12,736 nt of DNA from Anaerolineales bacterium (GCA_011772595.1 WVZH01000216.1:19510-32245), one strand, 5' to 3'. Counted from the stretch's first letter, positions 5,561 to 12,597 are shown. Notes: a model not told the origin generated them from the sequence alone. A program made the numbers and translations.

Positions 5561-7690
5561 TCAACCCGTAGGGGTAGTTCTACCCTTTCTGACTAATGGC
5601 ATCTGAGATAAAGCCGAAAGGGCGTAGAAAGCAAGTGCGAAGAGGTATAAACTGCGGATTCCCAATGCCAGCGAGGCGTATTCCGTCAATCCCCCCAAAA
5701 CCCCACCGAATAAGTTCGAGCCAAGTGCCACCGGTATCGAAGTAACACCTTGGAACCGAATTGCGAAGATGATCGAAGCGAAGAAGAGAGGGATCGCCTG
5801 TTCCAGACTAACGATCACGGTCCGAAGCGTGTCAGGCAACCCTAGGAAGGTTCGGATCGGAATGAAGTAACTGATGATCAGCGAGAGGAACAATAGGATG
5901 TAGAGAACACGTGTTTCCCGAAGTTCGAATCGGATCACAACCCAATTGGCGAGCACAATCATGATCAGGATCGCGCTGATCACTGCTGCATTGACCACCC
6001 AGGTCGAGCCAAACAAGAGTGCCATCTCGGTCATACTCTTCGTCTGGAGCAAGAAGAATCCAGCGCCAAGGAAGAAGAATCCAAATCTAAACTGTGTGAA
6101 GTTGGCGATGTTGCGGCGGATTAACAGGAAGCTCAGGATCGCGATACCGATCAATGTCACGAGGTAAGTGGACGGTACGGCTTGTTCTCGCAGATAAAGA
6201 TACGGCCAGTCGTCAGTGGTAGCCGGTATATCTGTTTGGTATGTGTAATCAGGTCTTGCTTGGACACGCGGATCTTCAATACCATACCGTGTCTCTGGAT
6301 CGAGCCCGATTAAAAAGAGAACATCGTTGTTCGGAAACTCGAACACCTGAGGGGGGTGACCAAACGCATCGGTGATTGTGCGGTACAGCCGATGTCCCAT
6401 CCACTCATTTTCGGGGGGAACGCCGAATGTTAGGGCAAGGAGTCCATCTTCTGTGAGAAGTTCCTTCACGTGAAGGAAGCTCTCATGGGTATACACGAAG
6501 TTGTCCAGCCGGGCGCTGCTGGCCGTGCTGAAAAGGGCGTGTGAATCTAGCAAGCCGAATACGATTAAATCATACGTGTCAGATGAGTGTGAGAAGAAAG
6601 ACCGGGCATCCTCAGTGACTTTCGAAACGGCCGGATTCGTATAAGGTTGCTCGGGATGAAGCTCATCTCCCAGGCGGAAAATCTTGGGGTCGATCTCTAC
6701 GGCTGTTACTACCGAGGCACCTGCGCGTAATGCAGCCGCAACGTCATTGCCCGTTCCTGCGCCAACGATAAGTACATTCTCCATGCTCGATGCGGCCGAA
6801 TACGGGGCATCATACTCAGATTGCATCGCGTCAAAGTACGCCGGAGCGATCTCAAAGTTTTCATCGACAAAAGAGGGGGTTAGGTCGATCAATCTTTGAT
6901 GCCACGCTAGATTTACAGAGAGATCATATCCTAGAAGCAGGGTTGGATCTTTCTCGGCGCGGCTCTCATTGATATCGATCCTGTAGTAGGGTGACCAGAC
7001 CGTCCTCTCCGCTGGAGTCGGCCACAGTATGATAAGAAAGATGGGGATGCTAGTAAGGCCCAAGCTCGTCCACCAATCACGACGCGGTGCCCGTGGGATA
7101 AAGTAGATCACCCCCGCCGCTGCGAGCAAAAACCATGTATGAGGTGGCCAACCGAGGAATGAAATGAGCGTGTAGGCCAATACGCCTGCCAAGCTGCCTA
7201 ATATGTTGATCGTGTACCCTTTCAAGGGTTTGAATTCAGTGAATTTCGCACCGACGAGTTCGCCTAATGGTATGAACATAATCGTCATGGCGAGGAATAT
7301 CCCCAGGATCGCGGCATAGAAGGCGAATTCGAGTAGGGCCAAGATCCATGTGGATATATCGCCAATAAAGCCCGCCCAGATATATTCCTCCGCGTTGGCC
7401 CGGTTGCTCAACAGGATGTCACTCACCATTGTGCGGCCCATTCCCAGCACGATGACAACGATGAGCGTGACGAGGGCGGGGTATACCCGCTGCAGCGAAC
7501 GCACGCCGCGCTCCGTGCTGTAAACGATGAACCCCAAACCAAGGCCGAGATAAGCTGCGATCAGGGCGACATTCTTATAGAATGAGAATATCCTTAGCTC
7601 TGATCCCAGCCAGCGGATAAATATAAGCTCTACAAATAATCCCAGAGCACTTGCAATAAACAAATCGATGACAGCTCTTTGGATCTTCAC
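5561..7690 (-). CDS. Polytopic membrane protein with spermidine-synthase/methyltransferase-like domain
   Basis: This 709-residue protein has about six N-terminal membrane helices (8-220), a soluble Rossmann domain (about 230-500) and about six C-terminal helices (508-697). The soluble part holds VLIVGAGTGNDV (306-317), VEIDP (331-335), EDARSFF (360-366) and YDLIVFGLLDSH (373-384), then TTDDWPYLYL (491-500), as in membrane-bound spermidine-synthase-like proteins. In true aminopropyltransferases the first Asp of the DxxD active-site motif is catalytic; here that position is Gly379 and only Asp382 remains. The protein therefore probably does not make spermidine. It may be an AdoMet-dependent transferase or binding protein acting on a membrane-associated substrate. 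The start is a GTG at 7690 with GGAG about 9 nt upstream. A TATAAT box lies at 7810-7815. It converges with the metalloprotease, with no clear terminator in the 140-bp gap. Confidence 0.82.
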   Translation of the reverse strand: MKIQRAVIDLFIASALGLFVELIFIRWLGSELRIFSFYKNVALIAAYLGLGLGFIVYSTERGVRSLQRVYPALVTLIVVIVLGMGRTMVSDILLSNRANAEEYIWAGFIGDISTWILALLEFAFYAAILGIFLAMTIMFIPLGELVGAKFTEFKPLKGYTINILGSLAGVLAYTLISFLGWPPHTWFLLAAAGVIYFIPRAPRRDWWTSLGLTSIPIFLIILWPTPAERTVWSPYYRIDINESRAEKDPTLLLGYDLSVNLAWHQRLIDLTPSFVDENFEIAPAYFDAMQSEYDAPYSAASSMENVLIVGAGTGNDVAAALRAGASVVTAVEIDPKIFRLGDELHPEQPYTNPAVSKVTEDARSFFSHSSDTYDLIVFGLLDSHALFSTASSARLDNFVYTHESFLHVKELLTEDGLLALTFGVPPENEWMGHRLYRTITDAFGHPPQVFEFPNNDVLFLIGLDPETRYGIEDPRVQARPDYTYQTDIPATTDDWPYLYLREQAVPSTYLVTLIGIAILSFLLIRRNIANFTQFRFGFFFLGAGFFLLQTKSMTEMALLFGSTWVVNAAVISAILIMIVLANWVVIRFELRETRVLYILLFLSLIISYFIPIRTFLGLPDTLRTVIVSLEQAIPLFFASIIFAIRFQGVTSIPVALGSNLFGGVLGGLTEYASLALGIRSLYLFALAFYALSALSQMPLVRKGRTTPTG

Positions 7691-7809
7691 GAACTCATTC
7701 TCCTCATTTCTAGTTAGGAAAAGGATTAGATAGAATGGTCGTATCGCTAACCTTCATGTGGAGATGACTGGATAACCGTCACCTCTTTCCCGTCTAGAAA
7801 AGATAAGGG

Positions 7810-7815
7810 ATTATA
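7810..7815 (-). promoter_or_regulatory. Candidate -10 box for the membrane transferase-like gene
   Basis: TATAAT on the minus strand, about 120 nt before the GTG start at 7690. The -35 region (TATCGT at 17-bp spacing) is poor, so support rests on the perfect -10 hexamer and its place in an otherwise empty upstream region. Confidence 0.35.
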
Positions 7816-8070
7816 AACACCTTCGCTATACTACGATATACCCCCCCACTTAGTTGCACATGATTTGCCAGGGAGGTGATCTTCCACGCAGTTATGGATC
7901 ATTCTCAAATACTTTATCCCGCTCGGGTTAATTGGATGAGCATCCGAGGTAAGTCTGTAGAGTCCGTTGAGGAAGCTCCGTAATAAAGGATGTCATCGCA
8001 TGTACCCCGCCATCCCGGATCGAGAGCTATCTACATCACAGTAGGGAGTTGATCCACTTCACTTATTCGT

Positions 8071-8080
8071 TCACCTCCTT
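8071..8080 (-). promoter_or_regulatory. Perfect 10-base Shine-Dalgarno sequence before a tiny ORF
   Basis: On the minus strand AAGGAGGTGA is fully complementary to the usual 16S rRNA 3' end. Eight nucleotides later a GTG at 8062 opens MKWINSLL and a stop at 8036-8038. It could be a leader peptide, the remains of a deleted gene, or chance. Confidence 0.3.
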
Positions 8081-8235
8081 AATATTACTGACTGGGCCGT
8101 CCGAAAATCTGGTCTCCGTATAGATATGGAGCGCCCGTTGTCACCCAATGAATACCTTGTTTCCCGGGTTTCCTATTCAACAGGAGCCTGAATTGGATGA
8201 GTATGCATGGTAGGAAGACCTATATCAGGGAAAGG

Positions 8236-8496
8236 ATGGCGGCCAAATTTAAAGTTTGTAAAGAGGCAATGGGTGAGTTTCATTGGGGACTGAAAGCAAG
8301 GAGCCACAAGGTAATCGCGACCGGTGAGGGCTACAAGGCCACGGTGGTTTGTAAGAGTGCGATCTGGCAGTCGAGGACACTGATCGGCTCATCCCGTGAA
8401 TTTCTCAATGTCATGATCTGGATGAACGATTATGGGATCTACGAGGAGAGATATCCCTTAAGGCGGAGAAGCAGTGTGCATCATCAACCCTGGTAG
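8236..8496 (+). CDS. Chimeric small ORF: YegP/DUF1508-like domain joined to a metalloprotease C-terminal fragment
   Basis: The 86-residue product has two parts of different origin. Residues 1-46 (MAAKFKVCKEAMGEF, then GLKARSHKVIATGEGYKA) match the DUF1508/YegP pattern of small alpha-beta domains (compare MAGKFEIYKDAKGEFRFRLK...GEIIATSEGYKSKA). Residues 47-66 (RTLIGSSREFLNVMIWMNDY) copy the C-terminal part of the metalloprotease encoded at 4134-5420, in the same reading phase. The tail (67-86) is unrecognised. The join falls near 8374, where DUF1508 similarity ends and 60 bp of about 85% nucleotide identity begins. The ATG at 8236 fits the family start and has AGGG 5 nt upstream; the frame also opens at 8197 with AGGAG 10 nt upstream. 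DUF1508 repeats are about 50 residues, so this one lost only its end. It may be expressed, but I regard it as a likely rearrangement remnant. Confidence 0.65.
   Translation: MAAKFKVCKEAMGEFHWGLKARSHKVIATGEGYKATVVCKSAIWQSRTLIGSSREFLNVMIWMNDYGIYEERYPLRRRSSVHHQPW
8375..8434 (+). repeat. Direct repeat copy 2: duplicated metalloprotease fragment
   Basis: About 51 of 60 bases match 5317-5376, including the ungapped run CCCGTGAATTTCTCAA and later TGGATGAACGATTATG. Few of the differences are silent, as expected for a copy released from selection or taken from a diverged paralogue. Similarity stops near 8434. Confidence 0.85.
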
Positions 8497-8537
8497 ATGA
8501 AAGGACCTTAAGAATTTGACTTGCGCCAATGATGTTT

Positions 8538-8560
8538 GAGACACCCCGTCGGGGTGTCTC
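8538..8560. terminator. Perfect GC-rich hairpin, possible two-way terminator or REP-like element
   Basis: GAGACACCCC, a 3-nt loop (GTC) and GGGGTGTCTC form a perfect 10-bp stem. It lies between the end of the chimeric ORF (8496, plus) and the end of the lipoprotein gene (8618, minus), the right place for a terminator serving both strands. Neither side has a T-run, so a dispersed palindromic repeat is an equal possibility. Confidence 0.45.
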
Positions 8561-8617
8561 TACATTATTACGACTCAACGATTCTTATTTGAAACTCTCT
8601 AACGGAGGGAATTCTGG

Positions 8618-9904
8618 TTAACGCGTGAGAGGGCATATCTCAGCGGCGGTGTAAACTAGATTTGCGTATCCGTAATAAAGAGGATCAAGGATTTCTGTCT
8701 CGTCATGCGTGGCATGAGTTTGTGCGGCGAGACAAGCTTCGTTGACATCACCTGTTTCCATGTATTTGGACCAAAATACACGCCCCATCTCAGCATAACC
8801 GAACCCGGGAGTTCCCTCGCTGTATGCAGCATGAAGAATGTCGTAAGCCTGTCGGGCTTGTTCAGGCTGGTTCAACCGTAAGTGGCTGAGAATCCGGCGA
8901 AACATAGCGTATGCGGATAGAGTCAATCGACCCTCTTCACCCGCAATCCAATCGTTTAGTGCCTCGTCCTCGACAACTTGATTGTAGAGCTTGAGAGCAG
9001 TCGTGTGATCACCCCCCTCTGCCGCCCGATCGGCATCGTGGAGCACGTGGATTCGAAAAGACGACGGTTCTATCGTTTCTTGGGAGATCAGAAAGCGTTG
9101 GGCTACCGAATCCCACGACCAGGTTCGCGTGTAGGGGCGGAAGGGACCGGCGCCGACAGAGTTAATGCCTGTAGCAGTGATCATAATCTTATGCATGCCG
9201 TCTGAGTCTGGAGTTCGGAAGTCTAAAAAGGGGGAAGGAAGATCGTCCGTGGGACCTTCAAGACGGTTCTCAAGAGTGGTTCCATTCCAAAGGAGTAGTT
9301 CGACATGCGCAAAGCAAGTATGTGCGCCGCACGCCTCGCGGCGGATAAGGAGATCAGGGATACCGTCCCCAGTAAGGTCCTGCGCTGTGTGTAGGATAGG
9401 TGGGCCGAACTCTTCCAGATCAGGGGACGCATACTTAAGGGAATAATCTTTCCCAGTGCACGTGTAAAAATAGAGAAAGCCAGAGACGCCCTCCCTCGTG
9501 TGAGGATCCAGGATAGTAATTGCGAGATCCTGTAGACTGTCGCCTGTAAAGTCCTTCTGTGCGAGATCGATACCTTCAGCAGGGAACATCTTTAGGGACC
9601 ATATGGCATCCTGCAACGTAGCGATCGCGCCGCCAGCATTGAGATACGCTAGAACTTCGGATGGGATCGAGGCGCTGGCTGTCAGGTCAAGACTGATGGG
9701 AGAACCTTCCGGGATGGGGCAGGGCTCACTAGTCAATTCGTTCCGGATTGTGGGCGGTGTCGACAAAATCGCCGACATTGTCGCCGCGACAGCTGTCTCT
9801 AACGTGTTCGGAGAGTCATCGGGCGGGATTGTAGGTGTTCGCCCACAGCCGTGAATAGGCAGCAACATTGAACACAAAATAATCCAACAAATGGACCTTC
9901 TCAT
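8618..9904 (-). CDS. Lipoprotein with two VCBS/FG-GAP-like calcium-binding repeats and a helical C-terminal region
   Basis: A 428-residue exported protein of unknown function. MRRSICWIILCSMLLPIHGC is a lipoprotein signal peptide: a charged start, a hydrophobic core and a lipobox ending in Cys20 (IHGC; His at -2 is slightly unusual). A Thr/Pro-rich linker follows. Two repeats, DFTGDSLQDL (118-127) and DLTGDGIPDL (176-185), match the D-x-T-G-D-G-x-x-D-L calcium-binding loop of FG-GAP/VCBS repeats and probably belong to a partial beta-propeller. Residues about 285-365 look helical and TPR-like (DADRAAEGGDHTTALKLYNQ; RLNQPEQARQAYDILHAAY). The frame opens 30 codons upstream, but I chose the ATG at 9904. 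It gives the signal peptide, has GAGG 5 nt upstream, and lies downstream of a good promoter at 9936-9964 that the longer version would contain. Expected location: outer face of the membrane. Confidence 0.8.
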   Translation of the reverse strand: MRRSICWIILCSMLLPIHGCGRTPTIPPDDSPNTLETAVAATMSAILSTPPTIRNELTSEPCPIPEGSPISLDLTASASIPSEVLAYLNAGGAIATLQDAIWSLKMFPAEGIDLAQKDFTGDSLQDLAITILDPHTREGVSGFLYFYTCTGKDYSLKYASPDLEEFGPPILHTAQDLTGDGIPDLLIRREACGAHTCFAHVELLLWNGTTLENRLEGPTDDLPSPFLDFRTPDSDGMHKIMITATGINSVGAGPFRPYTRTWSWDSVAQRFLISQETIEPSSFRIHVLHDADRAAEGGDHTTALKLYNQVVEDEALNDWIAGEEGRLTLSAYAMFRRILSHLRLNQPEQARQAYDILHAAYSEGTPGFGYAEMGRVFWSKYMETGDVNEACLAAQTHATHDETEILDPLYYGYANLVYTAAEICPLTR

Positions 9905-9935
9905 TCGAACCTCATCGCAGGTAGCGGATGGTATG

Positions 9936-9964
9936 AGTTTATGGCAGGATGAGCGATCTTTCAA
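9936..9964 (-). promoter_or_regulatory. Promoter of the lipoprotein gene
   Basis: The minus strand reads TTGAAA (9959-9964), a 17-bp spacer, then TAAACT (9936-9941), five and four matches to the two consensus hexamers at ideal spacing. Transcription would start near 9928-9930, about 25 nt before the ATG at 9904. This supports the shorter protein start. Confidence 0.6.
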
Positions 9965-10010
9965 GGCGATGTGTTTGGCAAAACGCTTATTCATTCGAGG
10001 TTGGATGCCT

Positions 10011-10016
10011 TATACT
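10011..10016 (+). promoter_or_regulatory. -10 box positioned for a leaderless transcript of the methylase-like gene
   Basis: TATACT ends 7 nt before the ATG at 10024, so RNA synthesis would begin at or beside the start codon. An in-frame TAA at 10018-10020 rules out a longer protein. The only purine-rich stretch (AAGGG) touches the ATG and is too close to act as a Shine-Dalgarno sequence. The -35 region is poor. Confidence 0.45.
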
Positions 10017-10023
10017 CTAAGGG

Positions 10024-12246
10024 ATGGACGTCTCCTATCCTGTAGGTTATCCAGCGCATCAACCTGGTCCTCTTTCACGCTTCCTACCTCCCCTAGAAGA
10101 GGGGAGCACGACGCGCGCGCTTGAGCGATATGGAGACCCGGGCGACATTGTGCTGGACCCGTTCGGTGCTTCCCCGCGACTTTCACTCGAGGCGGCCCGT
10201 GCTGGCCACCCCGTTTTGGTTGCGGTCAATAATCCGATCACTCGGTTTGTATTAAAGCATACGCTTAATCCCTTCACTTTGAATGAACTCCAGGCAGCGC
10301 TTGCGCGCCTGGCGGCCGCGCCTAAGAACGACGTGCGTCTGGAACCCTTCCTCCTAGAACTCTACAGTAGTGTGTGTGTGCGCTGTGGCGCTTCTGTCAT
10401 TGTGGAGCATTTCGTTTGGGATCGTGAGTTGGCCGGCCCCACCCACAAGGTTTACGCTTGCGAACGGTGTAATTTTGTGGGGGAAGCTGCCGTGAGTGAT
10501 GCGGATTGGCAACGAGCGCAGAGTTTTGCTCCGCGTGGACTTCAACATGCGCTGGCATTGGAACAGGTGGCGCCATCAGGGGATTCCGATCGAGTCCATG
10601 CAGATGCGGCGCTGGCTGTCTATCCCGGCAGAGCCCTCTATGCCCTGATTACGCTGGTAAACAAGGTCAATCAAATTTCCTGGATACCTCCGCTACATGC
10701 GGCAGCGCAAGCCTTGTTACTGTCGGCATTTGATGCTGTTAACGCCTTGTGGGGGTATCCGGAAGGTCGTTCTCGACCGCGTAAACTGAGTGCTTCGTCT
10801 CGATATCGAGAGATGAATGTATGGCGTGCGCTGGAGCGTGCGGTGGGTATCTGGGCGATGGACGATTTTCAAGTACAACTTACCAAATGGCCGCAGCCTG
10901 ACATACCCGGACCTGGTGGCGTTAGTGTTTTCCCTGGACCTGTGCGAGATTTGATATCGACAGTTCCGCATGGGTTGAAACCCATCGTGCTTTCAGTCCT
11001 TCCACGTCCGAATCAGGCTTATTGGACGCTTTCGGCCTTATGGGCTGCGTGGCTGTGGGGACGGGAGGCTGCAGCGCCGATCAAAGTGGCTCTGAGGCGG
11101 CGACGTTATGACTGGGCATGGCATGCCAGTGCGTTACGGACGGTGATTGACAGGTTGGGCACCTCCATCGAAGTAGACAAGCCGGTTTTGGCATTTATTC
11201 CCGAAGCTGAACCGGGTTTCACCGCTGCTGCACTCGCTGGCTTTGATGGTGCCGGATTTCAACTCACCGGTTGTGCGTTGCGTATTAATGAGGGTCAGGC
11301 TTTTTTCACGTGGGAAGATGCAGAAAAAGCCGTCGGTGCTTTATCCACACGAGTGATAAAAAGGCGGATGCGCCCCGCCGCTCAGAATATCCTACAAAAT
11401 CGCGGGGAGCCTTCACCGTTCGCATCGGTCCATGCGGCCATATGGTGTGAACTCGCACGGGCTCGGCAGCTTGCGGTCATGTGGGACAAAGAGGATGGCC
11501 ACCCGTTGCCGATCGTGAGCGAATTACTCGAAGACGTGATCGCCGATCGTTCCATTTTTTTACACCTTGGACGGGGCACCGAGCCGGAAAGTGGGCTCTA
11601 TTGGCTCGTTGACACAACGGGCATCTCCAAGCCACTAGCAGATCAGGTTGAGGATCTGGTACTCGAGATTTTGCGCACAGGCGTGGGTCTATCGGAAGTC
11701 GAAGTCGATGACAGAGTATGTCGGGAATTGTCGGGGTTGCTCACACCGGATCAGCGTTTGGTGCATGCTTGCCTCGACTCTTACGCGGTTGAGGATGAGG
11801 AGCGGGGTCTGTGGTTTCTGCGCCCAGAAGATGACCCAGAAGCCCGGGCTGCAGACTGCCAGGAGATGATTCGTCTATTGATCGAGCTGGGTGAGCGTCT
11901 TGGCTACTCCGTGAAAGAGCAAGATCCGCTCCTCTGGAGCGACGAGCGGGGGTCGGTGAAGTACATATTTCGCGTTCTTGAGACAGCAACCCTGGGTGCC
12001 GCCTTGCAAGCGGATGAGGTCACGCCACTCACCTTTGTGCTACCCGGTGGACGTGCTGGGTTAGTAGCCGAGAAATCCCGACGCGATCCTCGACTGCGGG
12101 AGTGGCTGAAGAGTGGTCCTCGTGTGATAAAGTTTCGGCACGTTCGCCGATTGGCCGCAGAGGCCACCTTGACAATGGAAAATCTGACCGAGCGCTTGGG
12201 CATCGATCCCCCCGGGCATCACGATCCGCAGTTGCCACTTTTATAA
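10024..12246 (+). CDS. DNA-methylase-like protein with zinc ribbon and degenerate catalytic motifs
   Basis: This 740-residue protein follows the layout of large beta-type DNA amino-methyltransferases (DUF1156-like) but appears inactive. RALERYGDPGDIVLDPFGAS (31-50) equals the motif X/I region, normally ending DPFxGxGT; here it reads DPFGASPR. NNPITRF (69-75) replaces the usual D-x-N-P-I. A zinc ribbon follows (CVRC 118-121, CERC 146-149). YPGRALYALITLVNKV (200-215) and RPRKLSASSRYREMNVW (251-267) match the FTPRNLLAL and P-R-x-x-E-x-NVW segments of that group. Where catalytic DPPY is expected, SVLPRPNQAYW (324-334) is found. The C-terminal half (about 460-740) is unrecognised; it includes LLTPDQRLVHACLDSYAVED (572-591) and VLPGGRAGLVAEKSRRDPRL (672-691). 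No nuclease or helicase motif is visible. It is divergent from the lipoprotein gene, with no restriction or defence partner in the window. It may bind DNA without methylating it. Confidence 0.7.
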   Translation: MDVSYPVGYPAHQPGPLSRFLPPLEEGSTTRALERYGDPGDIVLDPFGASPRLSLEAARAGHPVLVAVNNPITRFVLKHTLNPFTLNELQAALARLAAAPKNDVRLEPFLLELYSSVCVRCGASVIVEHFVWDRELAGPTHKVYACERCNFVGEAAVSDADWQRAQSFAPRGLQHALALEQVAPSGDSDRVHADAALAVYPGRALYALITLVNKVNQISWIPPLHAAAQALLLSAFDAVNALWGYPEGRSRPRKLSASSRYREMNVWRALERAVGIWAMDDFQVQLTKWPQPDIPGPGGVSVFPGPVRDLISTVPHGLKPIVLSVLPRPNQAYWTLSALWAAWLWGREAAAPIKVALRRRRYDWAWHASALRTVIDRLGTSIEVDKPVLAFIPEAEPGFTAAALAGFDGAGFQLTGCALRINEGQAFFTWEDAEKAVGALSTRVIKRRMRPAAQNILQNRGEPSPFASVHAAIWCELARARQLAVMWDKEDGHPLPIVSELLEDVIADRSIFLHLGRGTEPESGLYWLVDTTGISKPLADQVEDLVLEILRTGVGLSEVEVDDRVCRELSGLLTPDQRLVHACLDSYAVEDEERGLWFLRPEDDPEARAADCQEMIRLLIELGERLGYSVKEQDPLLWSDERGSVKYIFRVLETATLGAALQADEVTPLTFVLPGGRAGLVAEKSRRDPRLREWLKSGPRVIKFRHVRRLAAEATLTMENLTERLGIDPPGHHDPQLPLL

Positions 12247-12361
12247 TCGCAGGTTGGAACTCGTGTCTCCTGTACTCCGGGTCTATGAGCAGTCCCCAGA
12301 CTCTTTCACGTGTGTCGTTGCGAGCTTGGTAACTGTGACGGGATTCCCTACCTTCACTACC

Positions 12362-12470
12362 TGTCATCGCGAGCCCCGATAGGGGCGATGCGATCCCCAA
12401 GCCGCGGGTTGGGGATTGCTTCCCCTCGCCACCGCTCGGGACAAGCGGCACTGTGTGCCTCGCAATGACA
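12362..12470. repeat. 109-bp palindromic repeat element with TGTCATCGCGAG / CTCGCAATGACA ends
   Basis: The ends TGTCATCGCGAG (12362-12373) and CTCGCAATGACA (12459-12470) are inverted repeats with one mismatch. Inside are GCCCC-GATA-GGGGC and an 11-bp stem (12390-12400 with 12409-12419, ATCCCCAA/TTGGGGAT core, one mismatch). Elements with these ends are dispersed in many environmental bacterial genomes, as I recall. It has no coding capacity, so it is either MITE-like or a structural repeat. Confidence 0.7.
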
Positions 12471-12572
12471 TGCAGAGGTTGAGGAGATTGCTTCCCCTTG
12501 AATTGGCTCTCTGGCCCGACCAGCCTGTCCCGGCTCACAGTCCACGGGACGGGCGGGATTGGCGTCACGGTG

Positions 12573-12597
12573 CCTGTACTGAGCTTGACGAAGGGCT
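12573..12597 (+). repeat. ACTGAGCTTGACGAAGGG-type dispersed repeat
   Basis: CTGTACTGAGCTTGACGAAG followed by GGCT closely resembles the CTTCGACAAGCTCAG-type repeat (reverse strand) that I recall as dispersed in several bacterial genomes. Only one copy is in the window, so calling it a repeat rests on memory of the motif. Confidence 0.45.

Larger units (their letters stand above)
7691..8235. other. 545-bp stretch without a convincing gene
   Basis: The part nearest 7690 holds a candidate promoter for the membrane protein. The rest holds only very short frames: one of 29 codons after an ATG at 7894 (stop at 7981-7983), with a GGAGG too far upstream, and an 8-codon minus-strand frame after a perfect Shine-Dalgarno sequence (8071-8080). 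An imperfect 24-bp direct repeat links 7930-7953 and 8191-8214 (AATTGGATGAG identical, about 19 of 24 overall). The texture resembles gene decay or rearrangement debris, in keeping with the chimeric ORF immediately downstream. Confidence 0.5.

Noticed and set aside
7894..7983. 29-codon plus-strand frame after GGGAGGTGAT
   Set aside because: The Shine-Dalgarno-like sequence is about 17 nt from the ATG, the frame is short, and no family pattern is seen; treated as non-coding.
8148..8213. 21-codon plus-strand frame beginning MNTLFPGFP
   Set aside because: Too short, without a ribosome binding site, and overlapping the 5' region of the chimeric ORF.
9905..9994. 30-codon N-terminal extension of the lipoprotein
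   Set aside because: It would place the signal peptide internally and contain the gene's own promoter.
10024..12246. Membership of a complete BREX, DISARM or other restriction/defence locus
   Set aside because: No helicase, ATPase, nuclease or phosphatase partner is visible in the window and the methylase motifs are degenerate; there is no support for a defence system here.
12029..12568. Minus-strand open frame of 179 codons over the end of the methylase-like gene and the repeats
   Set aside because: It is antisense to a well-supported gene and its other half translates palindromic repeats; no ribosome binding site or family pattern.
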